Assembly (NCBI GenBank): GCA_963971425.1
Contig: OZ020514.1
Span: forward strand, 11,537,218 to 11,601,217
Source of the DNA: Bryoerythrophyllum caledonicum
Lineage: Eukaryota > Streptophyta > Bryopsida > Pottiales > Pottiaceae
Length of the DNA stretch: 64,000 bases
Direction: 5' to 3'
Part shown: positions 1 through 11,320 of the stretch, piece after piece
Layout: every line of letters begins with the position of its first letter
Position numbering within the stretch: position 1 is the stretch's first letter
Position numbers and translations under genes: made by a program
Notes under the pieces: model-generated
Databases searched by the model: none
Seen by the model: the letters and a program-made list of their open reading frames with translations, nothing else
Told to the model about the DNA's origin: nothing

Positions 1-660
1 GGTTGTCTCTACATGACTTCTGAATCAATTCATAAGTCATTTAAAGACAACCTGCAATTTTTATTTGAGATTTAGGAGGGTATTAGATTGGTGGGTGGTG
101 TTGGATTGACATACATATGTTTAGGAGACAAAATTTGGTCTTCAGAGGTGGCCAACATGAATGACAAAGGTTATATGACAAAGGTCATATTGACAAAGGT
201 TAGAGGTATGGAACTATTTCCTTCTCTCCATAGTAGATACCATTGAACCACTATTTGTTCATTTTTTACAGCAAATCCATATGGGAAGAGCTTGGTGGTC
301 TCTCAACTATATATCCTCATTAATTCCTACAAAACCATAATTATGTTTTTGGAAATACCCTTTTAATTTATTTTTCATAGTGCCAATGTAAATTTAATAT
401 AATTATCTTTTTCAACTTTGTAGCACTTGTTAGACAACTCTAGGAGAATGCACCAAATTGTTGATAGGATTGTTTATTCTAGAGAATGGAAAAGTAGAAC
501 ACTTGAAGTGAGTTAATTCATTTGTTTTGCATATTAATTTAATAACAGGGTTGCCACACTATTGTTCCTTGGTTAAACAGACTGTTTATATTTTCCAAAG
601 ATGCATTTTTTAGCAACCACAATCAACATATTGTTAGATACTTATCCACCAAATTTTAGG
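1..660. other. Intergenic, nothing recognised
   Basis: AT-rich sequence with no convincing open frame, splice-bounded exon or terminal repeat. It lies between the window edge and the displaced BTB-leader fragment. Confidence 0.4.
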
Positions 661-910
661 TGTAATTGAAATGTCCCAACATATTCATAAGAATCTCAAA
701 ACTCCAGTTGCACTTCAGTTAAAGGAAAGAGTAGTGAAAAGAGAAGATAAAAGGTGGAGCTGAAGACGAAGTTAGTGAAGGAAGATGAATATTCGGAGAA
801 TAGTATGTGAGACAGCTTTGCACAATCACGTCTCTCCTAATTCTCTAGACTTCAAAGGTATTTTCCAGGAGCCTGGGGAGAAAACACTGCTCGTAGAGAC
901 TAGTACCACC
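660..910 (-). repeat. Displaced copy of the BTB-gene leader region
   Basis: Read on the minus strand this segment matches the leader of the BTB/POZ gene (51.52-51.68 kb) and the decayed copy at 61.58-61.75 kb. Shared blocks include GCAGTGTTTTCTCC, AGGAGAGACGT and TTCGTCTTCAGCTCCACCTTTT. Frames are not kept between copies (there are small indels), so the similarity is at the DNA level and not of a conserved protein. It ends abruptly near 665, and on the other side runs into SINE- and MITE-derived sequence. Confidence 0.6.
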
Positions 911-930
911 ACCATAGTCCACCCAACTAA

Positions 931-1283
931 GGTAAGCCCCCCTAAAACCAACAAGCTAAGGAATGTGCATATATGGAGAGAGAAGATAATTATACTATTA
1001 TTTTTTAGTGATAGCCAATAGAATTACAGTTCCAACCCAAGTGATTTCTTATTTTTTTTGATGAAAACTGAATTAGTTGTGAATTTTCAAACTGTGCAGC
1101 CATGTTTAGTGGGTGGCCAGCAGTAGGTACCTCCCACAACCAACGACCAAAAGTAAGGATCTTGACTAATAGCAAACCGCCATTTGGAGCTCAGTCGGTG
1201 GTAATGGGATGGAAGAGGGTTGGATATACCCCAATTTTATTGGCGTTGGCTATGGGTTTTTGTTGGTTTTGGGGAGTCTAACC
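931..1283 (-). mobile_element. MITE, GGTAAGCCCCC family, copy 1
   Basis: About 350 bp with inverted ends starting GGTAAGCCCCCC, flanked by CTAA/TTAT. The same element occurs in the opposite orientation at 33259-33594 (flanked on both sides by TTAA) and at 61157-61505. It separates a short SINE-like piece (ACCACCATAGTCCACCCAA, 906-924) from the rest of a SINE body further right. No coding capacity. Confidence 0.7.
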
Positions 1284-1289
1284 TTATAA

Positions 1290-1712
1290 GTAAACGCATA
1301 TGAGTGTGGTGGAGGTGGCTTATGACCCCCATCTGGGCTTGGACTTGGACCCCTTTAGTCTATCGGGTCAAACCCATTTGGTCACATGGGTCCCAATCTT
1401 GGATTCCATGGACTAGATGGAGGTTAGAAGCCATCCCTACCGCACTCATGTGTGTTTGCTTTATGGTGGGGGATCTTGAGACTTTGTTGTATGGGTACCC
1501 AAAATGACCTTGGGGGGATGACATGTCGGTTGTCTCTTAGGCATTTAGTGTAGGGAAGTACTTAGTGTAGAAAAGTGTTTGTCCTCGAAAGGGGAGAGTA
1601 GTTCTATTACACTAACGTATGTCTCGTGGCCATAGGCTTAGCAAAGAGAATGAACAAACACTATATACACGCCGGTCTCCTTTGGGAACCAAAATTCTTC
1701 TTTTTCTAGAGA
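1290..1712 (+). mobile_element. SINE1 copy (diverged head, intact 3' part)
   Basis: From about 1450 the sequence matches the SINE1 body seen at 25.97-26.29 and 49.9-50.6 kb: the motif around TTGTTGTATGGGTACCC, then GATGACATGTCGGTTGTCTC, then GTAGTTCTATTACACTA, then a tail of TTCTTCTTTTTC. The first 150 bp have diverged. A MITE starts 5 bp after the tail. Confidence 0.6.
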
Positions 1713-1716
1713 CTAA

Positions 1717-2257
1717 GGTAGAGGCACCCAATTCCGATCACCTAAGCCAATTGGGGACTCAAATGACATCGTATGTCAAAAACATTTATGTAGAAAGATG
1801 CAGAATTAGGAATGAAACTCAACGAATATTTTTTCAAATTTAATTACAAAGATTTGGAATTGATGTAGAATTTAAAAGCCCAAAAACCACCACAGCCCAT
1901 AATCAAACTGTGGAGTAGGTGAGATTTGGTGCCCTCTTTCATCCAATGCCAACATTGAGAGTGAGTAAAAGAGAGATGACATGCCATAAATAACCAACTC
2001 ATGGAGGGTATCCAATGCCGATCGGCCTTGTTTGACTTTCAAGACAAGGCCACCAATGAGAGCTCAATTGAGATGGAGCAACCCAAAATTGCACACTTCA
2101 TGACCCAATGCCAATAATGACTTAGGTTTTCAGATTTTAAGTTATTGGTTTTGGGTTGCTTCATGCACCATTTCAGCATTTGCCATTTTCATGCACCATG
2201 CCATGCATACTCTACTGAATGGAATTGGGTGGCCGATTGTAATTGGATGCCTCTACC
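1717..2257. mobile_element. MITE, GGTAGAGGCACCC family, copy 1
   Basis: About 540 bp with inverted ends GGTAGAGGCACCCAATTCC / GGATGCCTCTACC. The other copy, at 58717-59231, is in the opposite orientation and keeps both ends and most of the interior. Non-coding. Confidence 0.65.
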
Positions 2258-3112
2258 GTAGTAAATCAAAGTCCCTGAAAATTGAGGTGATTCATGGAAG
2301 CGGAATTTGGATCTCAATCTGAAGGCCGCAAGAGCGACAATGATGCTTTTTGAGTTATTTTACAACAGAGTGCAGAGTCTCGTTGTATATCTGCTCAAGA
2401 AACTCCTCATAATTCACTGCTTATTTCTTCTTCACTCACTATTACACAAATGAGTATCTCAAAAAGTGTGTAATTTAGTTCTATGTACTCGGTAATTTAC
2501 TTTTCTTAGTAAATTACTTCCATGAGCAAAAAATATTGTTTTTACTACTTCCAACATCTTGTACCAAGGTAATTGCAATTGTTTTGAGATGTAGGACGCA
2601 AAGTCTTCTATGTCAAAACGAAAGCAATTGCCTTGTTTGAGCACATATGTGAAAAACCATATTGTTTGGTCACTTTAATGTATGTACATGGTACGAATAT
2701 TCACCAATTCCACAAATCCACAAATCATGGTTGCTTGTATATCCCGTATGGTTTGTGATGGGCAAGTGGTAGGAAAAGTATAAAGTGCGGAGGTGAATCC
2801 AAACTCCTATCTTGTGTAGGCAAGGTCAATCCATGATATGGAATGTAGATATCTAAGAGTCAATCCCATATTAATAGTTAGATTGGCAACTTTAAAATAT
2901 TTTGGATTGAAAATGTGCATTTTTACCTCTTTTTTTTGGCACATGATAGTAAGAAAAACAATGATATTACCAAAAGTGAAAACATTACAATTTACTATGT
3001 CAAATTACCATGTGTGAAAGTCATATTTTTACTACATGGAATGAAGATAACTTATTAGTGTTATTAACTAGGTAAACCATGTGGAAAATTGGTTTTTTTC
3101 ACATATGTGTAT
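2258..3112. other. Intergenic, nothing recognised
   Basis: AT-rich, with only short open frames. No terminal repeats or target duplications were found. Confidence 0.4.
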
Positions 3113-4562
3113 GCCTCATGGGCGCCTATGGCGAATTGACCCTCTCGTTAGGAGCCTCCCAATGAAGGGAGGCAAAGTGATGTAGCAGCCTCATTAAGGC
3201 TCATCCCCAACCCGGGAGCCAAATCCCCCTTCCGCTCCAATCCACCAAAAATTGAAAATATTTGGCAGTGCTTGGTTCCTAGCATGTCAAGATTTGATTC
3301 CCACACATGATTCTTTGGAGGGCATCATTTGAGGTTAGTGCCTGCCATTTTTTAAATGTAGGGTTTGAGAGTGAAATGATTCATATGTGCCATTTTTGAA
3401 ATTTAGGATTTTGGTGGTCATAATTTCCATGATATGCAAGTTTATTCCGTGATACAAATGCTTGAGAAGTTGCAAAATGGTCATGTATTCTACATGTATG
3501 GTGTCTTGTTTGAACATGATAAGGTTCAAATTAATCGAAATGACCTCCAAATGAATGATGTTAGTTGAAGAATCTTCAACCCAAAGGTGTATGTCTTGCA
3601 CAATTTTAATATATCCTTTGTGGTTTCGTTATATGTAGTCCGCCTATGACCTTTAAGGATTAACGTTTAATTCATTATTGTTTAGGGTTTAGGGTTTTGT
3701 TTTTTGACCATACATATATTATATGATGTATTTTAAAGGAAACCATTCAAAGACACCAAAAAATATCCTTGCACATCCCTGTAGGTAAAAGGCAATATCC
3801 GGTCACTAAAACCTTAATAACCTTGAATACATCATTGCAAAACCCTATTGACAAAAAGCAATATCCGTCATAATGCTCCCACTATAGCCAAAATACATCA
3901 CTGTCCTAGATTGCTTAAAATTCTAAACACCTCAACACCACTACGTTTGGCCAAATAAAACACTAATTAATAATTTGTGACTACTTTCTCCTTCCTCGCT
4001 AGAAGTCACTCCCAGTACGATGTTTCTCACTTTGATTACTTCACAATATGATGTCTCACACAATCAACCCTCACAAAAGAATTGTCTCTCACCTGCTAAA
4101 CCACCTTCAAGCATACACGAAAGCACTCCTCTTCTCACATTGCAATACTCTCACAAAAAAACTTCTAAAAGAGTCACTTACTTATTTTTTAAACCCTAAT
4201 CGCTAATTTAAAATTTGACAATTTTGAAATTAAGCATGAAAAAGGTTTAGCAATTTACCTGCAACGTGGTGTTGCAATGATTGCAGGAGATGGTGTGACA
4301 CCTATTGTCTGTGTTGACGTGATGTGAGCAAGGGTCATGAAGGTTGGCAAGGGAGCAAGCCTAGGCGGAGAATGAGTTGGAGCGAGGTTTGATCGGGGAG
4401 TGGGGAACTGAAGAGAACGGGGAGGAGGAGGGGGGTTTGGGCACCGGCCGGGGTTCGGCTCCCGGGCTAGAGATGAGCCTAAATTAGGCCGCCAGGGTAG
4501 CTGGCCTCCCTTTGCTGGGAAGCTCCCAACGAGGAGGTCAATTTGCCATGGGCCTCATGGGC
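3113..4562. mobile_element. Mutator-like element, 1.43 kb, non-autonomous
   Basis: An 11-bp direct repeat GCCTCATGGGC at 3113-3123 and 4552-4562 flanks a 1,428-bp element (3124-4551). Its ends form imperfect inverted repeats of roughly 110 bp, containing (C)ATGGCRAATTGACC, then TCGTTRGGAGC, then CCCGGGAGCC. Long terminal inverted repeats with a 9-11 bp duplication are typical of the Mutator superfamily. The interior holds a TTAA-type MITE (about 3440-3670) and AT-rich filler. No transposase or recognisable captured exon was seen. The terminal motif recurs in three short MITEs (9.2, 53.0 and 62.3 kb). Confidence 0.75.
3440..3670 (-). mobile_element. TTAA small element SM2, nested in the Mutator-like element
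   Basis: Shares the blocks TTCTACATGTATGGTGT, AATGACCTCCAAATGAA and GTTAGTTGAAGAATCTTCAA with the copies at 10.7, 12.3 (twice), 36.9, 46.7 and 59.4-60.2 kb. Confidence 0.6.
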
Positions 4563-4596
4563 CCTTTGTCTTTGTAAAAATGAGTGTCAAATAGAA

Positions 4597-4725
4597 CCTC
4601 ATTTATAAGAAGAAGAAGAAGAAGAAGAACTCCGGTCCTCAAAAAGGGGCCAAAGTGAATAAAGTGTCTGTTCGTTCCACCTCTAAATCCATGTCCCTTG
4701 GACATAAATTTAGGCCTCATTTATA
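4597..4725 (-). mobile_element. 5'-truncated SINE1 with 11-bp target duplication
   Basis: CCTCATTTATA occurs at 4597-4607 and 4715-4725. The 107 bp between are the last part of SINE1 on the minus strand, ending in (TTC)n, which appears on the plus strand as (GAA)n at 4608-4628. A direct target repeat, truncation at the 5' end and a simple-repeat tail are signs of target-primed reverse transcription. Confidence 0.8.
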
Positions 4726-5160
4726 CTAATAACTGTGACTTTTTTTCTGTTGGCTGCCTCTAAATTACTACTCAAGAATTGATACTTGAGCATGGGTGAT
4801 CTTTTAGTGCAAAGAAAGAAAGCGCCATTCTCATGGGAAATGAGCTCCATGATACACTCAACCAATGAGTGCACATCTTTTGACTTGTTCTCCATCTGGA
4901 ACCATCCACTTTGACCTCCAAATACCAGGTCAAAAACAACAAAGCCCCAGTTCTATCATCAAAATGAAAATGTCGTCACTGCAGTAGAACAAATGGGGCT
5001 GCTTTTGACGCTCTAAATATGACATTTAAAAAAATAAAAATTGGTGAATTGTCGAAGAAAAAGTGTTGAAAATGAGTAGGAAACTTGTGAATAGTGTAAG
5101 ATTGAGAGTGCCAAAAAGAGTCCCATTTGTACTAGTGGGATTCAACAATACATAGCAAAC
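4726..5160 (-). repeat. TIR element IR3, copy 1
   Basis: Reverse complement of 49.84-49.89 plus 50.60-51.05 kb. The terminal motif AAATGGGGCT..TTTTTGACGCTCTAAA appears in both orientations inside the unit, as in a MITE or a nested pair of MITEs. The SINE at 4608-4714 landed in its edge. A 61-codon open frame on the minus strand is not kept intact in the other copy, so it is probably not a gene. Confidence 0.6.
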
Positions 5161-5210
5161 CACCAGCCCTTGAAATAATGATAAAATGAGTGTTTGTTGG
5201 TCTATGTTAA

Positions 5211-5505
5211 CCCTTTAACGCCTAAGTGGACCACAAGGCCATGGGAGAATCTACAAGCATAATAGATTATGCACAACATCATGTATTGTGTCAATATATT
5301 TCAAAATGACCCCACTTTACAGATATCAATTTAGTTTGCCAATGTCTGCATCAATTGAAGATCAAGGAGATGTGTTGAAAAGCTCTCATGGAGCTTGAAG
5401 TGTGTATTGAAGACCGCAACAACAACAGCCAATCATGGGAAAAGATACAATGCCCAGAGCTCCAAAATCAATCCTCTTAGGACCTTGTAGGTGTCAGGTT
5501 TGGCG
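5211..5505 (+). mobile_element. TTAA small element SM1, copy
   Basis: Begins TTAA-CCCTTTAACGCCTAAGTGG. Shares its interior (GTTTGCCAATG, CATCAATTGAAGATCAAGGA) with copies at 7.14-7.42, 24.05-24.32, 39.03-39.31 and 60.46-60.75 kb. The right end is decayed. Confidence 0.6.
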
Positions 5506-6589
5506 CGTTGGAGGATTTGAGGAGATTGGTTTATGTGTTATAAACCAACTAGGAGATTATGCGGCCAAGGGAAGACCTAGAATCTAGCTCTAGTTGGTAA
5601 TTAGAGTTGGTATTAGAGTCTTTTGATATTTAGGGCATTGGTGGTGCCTTTTGACACCTCATTTGGGTCTTCAACCCCGAATGACCTCCTTGTGGTGTTG
5701 AGGGAGACTCATCTTTCTCAAGTTGAGTCTTCCACGTGATGGAGTGAGGGAGTGCATGTGTGCGTGCGTGTGTGCACTCCCTTTAGCTTCATTGTTATTA
5801 TATTATTGTTCTTCAAGAATGACATTGACTTGACTTGTTATATGTTTACAAGTGGATTTCACTTGTTTCTTACTTGAGAATGATAATACTTGGATATGAG
5901 TATATTCCTAGTGTATTTTTGACACTTTGAGAACTTCAAAATTTTGTGTTTAGGGTGTTTTTGAACCAATATTGTAGTGCTGGTCTGTTGTTGCAAAATC
6001 TCAAGCACGCTTAACTAAAATGGATGAAATTTGAGAGATAGGATTAAGAAGGTGTTGTGGAGGCAACTCTATACCAATTGACGTGGATGAAAAATTCATT
6101 GACCTTGGGGTGTCATCCACAGTTGGCGTGAAGGAGAAAATCCACAAAAAAATCTCAAATAAGGTGGATTTCTAATTTGCATAATAACTCATAACTTACA
6201 AGAGCAAATCCTAATTTAGCTCTTCTAATAGTGTGGGGTCATATCATTTGCTTGAATAATGTAGGTTTCCATCACATTCAATAGGTGTATAAACCTTCTT
6301 TGTCTTTATAGTAGCAATACTAGGATATTTGTTGTTCTCAGGACTCAACATCTACTTTAGACCATCTTTAGGTATAATTGAACTCAAGAACAAGTGTGTT
6401 GTAATAAAATACACATTTCATTATTTTCTAGAAAAACCATTATTTATTTTTTCCCTTTTCTAGGCTTGTTTCTCTTCAATTGCTAAATGGACCTAGTACT
6501 ATTGGTAAAAAAATCGACATGGCCCAAGTTGACATGGCCCAAGTTATTATCTAAAGAATTCTCAAACAACATAAAATCCTCTAATTAAC
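5506..6589. other. Intergenic, nothing recognised
   Basis: A 1.1-kb AT-rich stretch. A short GT-rich run (TGTGTGCGTGCGTGTGTG) sits near 5757-5775. No supported exon or element end. Confidence 0.4.
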
Positions 6590-6960
6590 CAGTGTGAAAT
6601 GGTGGGAGCAGACAAGAGTATACATATTCACAAAATTGCCTAGTTTGACTTTTGTCATTGGACATAAGCTCAATGGTGGAATAAATAGACATTTAATTCA
6701 CGCCAGTCTCCTTCAAAGATAACGGATCTTTTTGAAGTTTGAAGGATGCATTTCAAAAACTGACCATTCAACAAGTAAAGAGTGAAAGAGATCAATGCTT
6801 AATTACATAACATTCTAGAGCCATTGCTGAAAAATCCCAAGTGTTTTAGAATTAGCAAAATAGTAAGAAAGGTATTTTATTATAATTTTGGATTTTGCAC
6901 GGTCAATCAGTTCTATTAGGATTAATTGAGTGATTTGACATGGTGGTACATTTTGCATTT
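6590..6960 (+). repeat. Inverted duplicate of 49.32-49.77 kb, with SINE1 tail remnant
   Basis: The segment reappears reverse-complemented at 49320-49770. It includes a worn SINE1 3' region at about 6660-6735 (GGTGGAATAAATAGACA.., CACGCCAGTCTCCTTC). Both copies carry the SINE remnant, so the SINE arrived before the duplication. Confidence 0.6.
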
Positions 6961-7138
6961 TTTATTTGTTTCATAATAAGTGTGTATGGCAATAGAAGAA
7001 TGTCTCCATTGGACAGTGTTATGGAGAATTTTACATATTTAATATTTGGATCTCAAATCATTAACTTTTTACAATTAACTTTAAGAATTTCCATGATTTA
7101 GATAGCTTGTTTGAGTTATAAATTGGACATTCAGTTAA

Positions 7139-7420
7139 CCCTTTATCGCCACTGAGACCCTGCAAGGTTGGTTTTTGTGCTTTTGGTGTTGTATCCTTCA
7201 CCACGATTGCACGTTGTCAACTTGTTGTTGTGGTACTCAAAACTCATTTGGAGCTCTAAGAGAGAATTCAAATGCACCTCTTTGATCTCCAATTGATGTA
7301 GGTATTGACAAACTACAATGATTTCAACGAAGTGTGTCGCAATGAAATATACCCCTTGTGTAAATGATGTTCTAGTAGATGCTTCTAGTGCCTCATGGTC
7401 CACTTAGGCATTAAAGGATT
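7139..7420 (-). mobile_element. TTAA small element SM1, copy
   Basis: TTAA at 7135-7138, then CCCTTTATCGCC. The right end is GGCATTAAAGGATT. The interior matches the other SM1 copies in reverse. Confidence 0.6.
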
Positions 7421-7489
7421 CATGTATGTTTTCCATTACTTAACTATGTTGCATTGCCTTGCAATTTAGCATTTTATGAATAATTGTTT

Positions 7490-7990
7490 TGATATTTGTA
7501 TTATTTTATTAACACTGCAAAATATCCTTAAATATGAAGAATATACATATAGCATTGTATCCAAAAAAATGTCATATGTAATATGAAAATGTCATAAATG
7601 ATGTTTTCAAGATTATTATAATGTCAACTTCAAAAGGGCCACCATTGTGCAAATAGTGGCCAAAGAGGGAGTTCTTAGTACATTCATAAAAACTATAAAT
7701 ATTAATGAATTAAAAATGAAATAGTAATGAATGATTAAGAAAAATTAGTGACAAGTATTGGTGTTGGAATGTAGAGGTTTGCACTAATTTCTATATTCAA
7801 TGATCTTGATTGAATTTCCAAAAGAATTGTTCAATAAACATTTAATAATGAATGCAACTCGGGTTTGAACCCGTGTCATTTTTATGGGGTTTGAAGTCTT
7901 TACAACCAAGCCACTGATTGTCTGTTAGTAGTAGATGTGTGTAGCCCCATGGAGATATTATTAGTACCATACACTAGAATCATATAGTTA
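7490..7990 (-). mobile_element. SINE2 repeat with tRNA-like head
   Basis: Reverse complement of the 46.95-47.61 kb repeat. On the minus strand a pol III A-box-like TGGCTTGGTTG (7903-7913) and a B-box GGTTCAAACCC (7861-7871) lie at tRNA-like spacing. The sequence then runs through a body ending in a block around TTAGTGACAAGT. It is not a tRNA gene: no acceptor stem can be formed. Confidence 0.65.
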
Positions 7991-7994
7991 TTCC

Positions 7995-8560
7995 CAAAAT
8001 CATGAGTGTTACATGCATTATCATTGATTATATTCAATATATGATTGAAAAGAAGTTTGTCATACACAACAATTCCATACTAAAACAAGCTATTTGGAAC
8101 AAACTAATCCTCACTTCTATTTCCAACAAGATGCCTTATGAAGCTACCATCATCAAAGTGCTCATATGCACGGTAATTCACAAGTTCTAATATGTTATGT
8201 GCAATAAGGTAACACGTGTATATTATGAATTAAGATAAAAAAAATATGTGTAGAAGTTAAAAGAATAATTGATAGCAAGACTTGATGGCAAGTGATGAAT
8301 AATTAATCTTCATGTTTGAACATTATAAATGAATATAAATATAGATTATAACTCACTTCCCATCAAGAATGGATGATAAATGCATATGAGTCTAAACATG
8401 TTGTTGTGTCTATTGAATGTCATCCACTACTCAATGTTTATGAAAGAAGAATTATATCATTATTTATAAATTTTTATATTGTCAAAAGATCCACTTCAAC
8501 ACCAATCCTTGTAATTGAATTGCTCTACAAATTGTTAAATGATCTAATTTTATTTTAAAA
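7995..8560 (+). pseudogene. Decayed gene fragment, copy 1 of a duplicated pair
   Basis: Two stretches give proteins related to those at 9.49-10.17 kb. The first (8041-8190) reads IEKKFVIHNNSILKQAIWNK.., with AIWNKLILTSISNKMPYEAT further on. The second (8373-8558) contains NAYESKHVVVSIECHPLL. Differences from the second copy are largely conservative (K/R, I/V, H/Y), and both copies share a gap that looks like an intron. No domain was recognised. Stop codons and frame losses suggest dead copies of a once coding sequence, or of a coding segment within a repeat. Confidence 0.4.
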
Positions 8561-9205
8561 GAATAGCAAAGGTGAAGTTGAAATTTATAGATTCATAATT
8601 AAAATTGTCATAATTAAATAAATTTAAAGTGATAAAAATGAAAAAAGGATATTGATTTATAGGTTTAACTTAGATTGTATAGTACATTTATTAAAATATA
8701 ACATTGACAAATCTTTTTTGATGACATAGACAAATCTAACTATACAAACACATTACAAAAATCAAAGTTAATGAATTCTAAGCACATGGTTGAATTGTAT
8801 GAGGTGCATCAAGGTCAAATTTCTTCTTAAATGTGTTATATAATATTCATTAAATGTCTTCAAACTTGAATAAGGTTAACCTTTAATAAATTAGTCCTCT
8901 TAGCTTTACTAACCTTTATCGTGAATCAAGGCAATTCTTGACAATAGTTTATAAAGATTTTGTTTTGTCCATTTATAAAAGTCCATGAGTGATTTTGATG
9001 CAACAAAATATTAGCAAAGATGATATATTATATGTGAAATTTCTAGGTTATATTTATTTAACTATTTTTATTTTTTTAAATAGTAATCAATCATTAAGAA
9101 AAAATTAGTGACAAGTTTTTATATTGGGTTGCAAGGGTTGACTAATTTTTGTAAATAATGAACCTAATCGATATAGTCACAAGGTAAAAGGGGTACCCCA
9201 ATATT
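8561..9205. other. AT-rich intergenic; part of the 7.7-10.1 kb duplication
   Basis: Very AT-rich. The block around 9090-9160 (AAAATTAGTGACAAGT..) repeats the SINE2 3' region seen at 7740-7790. This suggests that the whole 7.7-8.6 kb interval was duplicated to 9.1-10.0 kb. Confidence 0.4.
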
Positions 9206-9448
9206 TTGGTCGCATGAGCTTATTCAGGGAGGTGAGCCTTTGTCTTAATGGCATGGGGTCATTTTTTTGGCCCTCTAGTTTTAGGGGGTCCATAAGTTTT
9301 TTTAAGAAAAAAATTAATAAATTTGAAGCATGCAGCCCCAAATATCCTTGAAGGCCCATATTTGTTTAAAATAGGCCCTCCATCCAAAAATAAAATAGGG
9401 GCTAGGTTTTACCCCAACCCCTTCCCTCCAAAAAGCTCATGTGACTAA
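9206..9448. mobile_element. Mutator-type MITE, diverged copy
   Basis: Ends resemble each other in inverted orientation (GTCRCATGAGCTTWTT). The interior (GTCTTAATGGCATGGGGTC.., CCATCCAAAAATAAAATAGG) matches the MITE at 52981-53239. No target duplication could be recognised. Confidence 0.5.
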
Positions 9449-9489
9449 ACTATAGAGATCTGTAAAAGTGTTGCATGATTATTTAAATT

Positions 9490-10170
9490 CATGGTATGAT
9501 TGACAAGAGGCTTGTCATATATGACAATTCCATATTAAAATATGTGATTTGGGACAAACAACTCCTCTCTTCTATTTTGAGCAACATGCATTATGGAGCC
9601 GTCATCATCAATGAGCTTCTATACACTCAAAATACAAACAAAACAATACAAAACAAAATTAGTTCTAGTATTTTATAAGCAATAATGTAGAAAATATAAA
9701 AAATTCAAAAGAAATTGGTGGCAAGAGCTATGGCAAATGATGAATAATTAACCTTTATATTTACTTATAATAGATGAATTTAAAAATTGATTGTAACTTA
9801 CTTCTCATCAATAATGGATGATAATGCACACATGGAGTCTAACTACATTGTTGTGCCTTTTAATTTTTCACCCATTATAATTGAATGTTTTAAAAAATTA
9901 ATATCTATAATTATATGTGAATATTTGTATTGTCAAAGAATCCACTTCAACATCAATTCCTAAGATTGAATGTTATATAAATTGTTAATCCCTAAAGAGC
10001 AAAAGTCATGTGATGACCTTTGCAAATATCAAGTACATTCCCATGATTGTAATGTATATTTTCAATTCCTAAATTTTTTACAAAGTTGCAAGAACACAAG
10101 AGCTACATGGGAATATGATTCATATTTCCATTGGATTTATAGAAGAAAAAAGGTAATTCCATCTTAAAGA
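9490..10170 (+). pseudogene. Decayed gene fragment, copy 2 of a duplicated pair
   Basis: The first part (9496-9640) reads IDKRLVIYDNSILKYVIWDK, then a stretch containing LLSSILSNMHYGAVIINELL. It aligns residue by residue with 8041-8160. A second part (about 9815-10165) contains NAHMESNYIVV and, later, an open stretch ending WIYRRKK before a possible donor (GTAATT at 10150). The family was not identified. It may be an old gene or TE-encoded protein; the preserved amino-acid similarity suggests past selection on protein. Confidence 0.4.
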
Positions 10171-10289
10171 TTTTTTTTCAAAGGGGGGGCATGTCGAAAA
10201 ACTTTCAAAATTATTGTTACCATCCTCTATTGCACGTGAGATTTTTAATATAGTAAATGACATTATTTTTTTGGGATTCTAAAAAAAAC

Positions 10290-10671
10290 CTTCCATGTAT
10301 CACTAAGAAAATTCACACTTTTCTCAGCTTTTGAAAGCAAGTTGCAAAAAGAATTTAATTTCCTTATAAAAGTTAGAGATCTTGAATTTTTTCTCATTTG
10401 CTACTTTTGGCTTTAAGAAGAAGCATGAACATTTGTTTGGACTATTTGGATTTTCTATCACACAAGAATGAATTCATCAAAAAGAAACTATGTTTAGGAG
10501 AAGTTGTAACCTCTCTTTATTCCATATTTTATTTTAAATGCTTTACTCCTCTTCTACCTTTAAAATTTGGTGTACAACAAAATGACATCACGTACAACAT
10601 AATGGTATAAAATTTAGAACTTTTGTAGTGCAAAAGCTCAACACCAAGTGACGTCAAAGTCTGCTAATCCT
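10290..10671 (+). mobile_element. Fragment of TTAA long element LM1
   Basis: The block around 10540-10665 (CTCTTCTACCTTTAAAATTTGG, ACCAAGTGACGTCAAAGTCTG) matches the central part of LM1 copies such as 28.27-28.41 kb. An SM2 element cuts it off on the right. Confidence 0.5.
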
Positions 10672-10916
10672 TTGACTCTAAACCCATAAACAACAGTCGG
10701 GAACAGTATACATAAGCACATATTTTACCATGTAAGAAAAAAATTGTATTAAGGTTTAGCAAACACCTTACACCTTTGGATTGAAGATTCTTCAACTAAC
10801 ACCTTTCATTTGAAGGTCATTTCAATGTCTCAACTTTATCATGTTCAAATACCACACCATACATGTAGAATATTGTCGCCACGAGTGGCTTGTCGCCCAG
10901 AGTGGCACCTTCTGAC
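10672..10916 (+). mobile_element. TTAA small element SM2, copy
   Basis: Contains ATTGAAGATTCTTCAACTAA and ACACCATACATGTAGAATAT, as in the palindrome arms at 12.3-12.8 kb. The ends are worn. Confidence 0.6.
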
Positions 10917-11189
10917 AAAACCACTTTCACCAAACATGTGGTTTTTGTAGTATAGATTAAGATCTCCCTATTGGAGATGGAACTTCAAGACTTCCATTTT
11001 CTTTTTGTACTTTGCACTAAAATGAGCAATTTTGAAGTGCTTTTGGTGAGAATAATCAAGGAAATTTAGGGATTAAAGAATAGAGAAGATTAAATCCAAA
11101 AATAATAAACATTGTCGCGTTTCATCATTACATCCAAATTCATATATATGAAATCCTAAATTGGTAAAGGAGTGTCGATTCATAGCTTT

Positions 11190-11320
11190 GAAATAGAGCT
11201 TTTCAGGGAAGAAGAACTCCGCTCCGGTCTCCAAAGGAGACTGGCGCGAGTATAGTGTTTGTTCATTCTCTTCACTAAGCATATGGCCATGAGACATGGG
11301 CTAGTGTAATAGAACTACTA
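11190..11320 (-). mobile_element. SINE1 3' fragment
   Basis: Minus-strand SINE1 tail: CTAGCCCATGTCTCATGGCC.., CACTATACTCGCGCCAGTCTC, ending TTCTTC. 5'-truncated. Confidence 0.6.

Noticed and set aside
3690..3712. GTTTAGGGTTTAGGGTTT, two telomere-like units
   Set aside because: Only two units, inside an AT-rich element body; too short to mean anything.
4710..4895. 61-codon minus-strand frame in the IR3 repeat
   Set aside because: The second copy (50.8-51.0 kb) has insertions that shift the frame; no sign of protein-level conservation.
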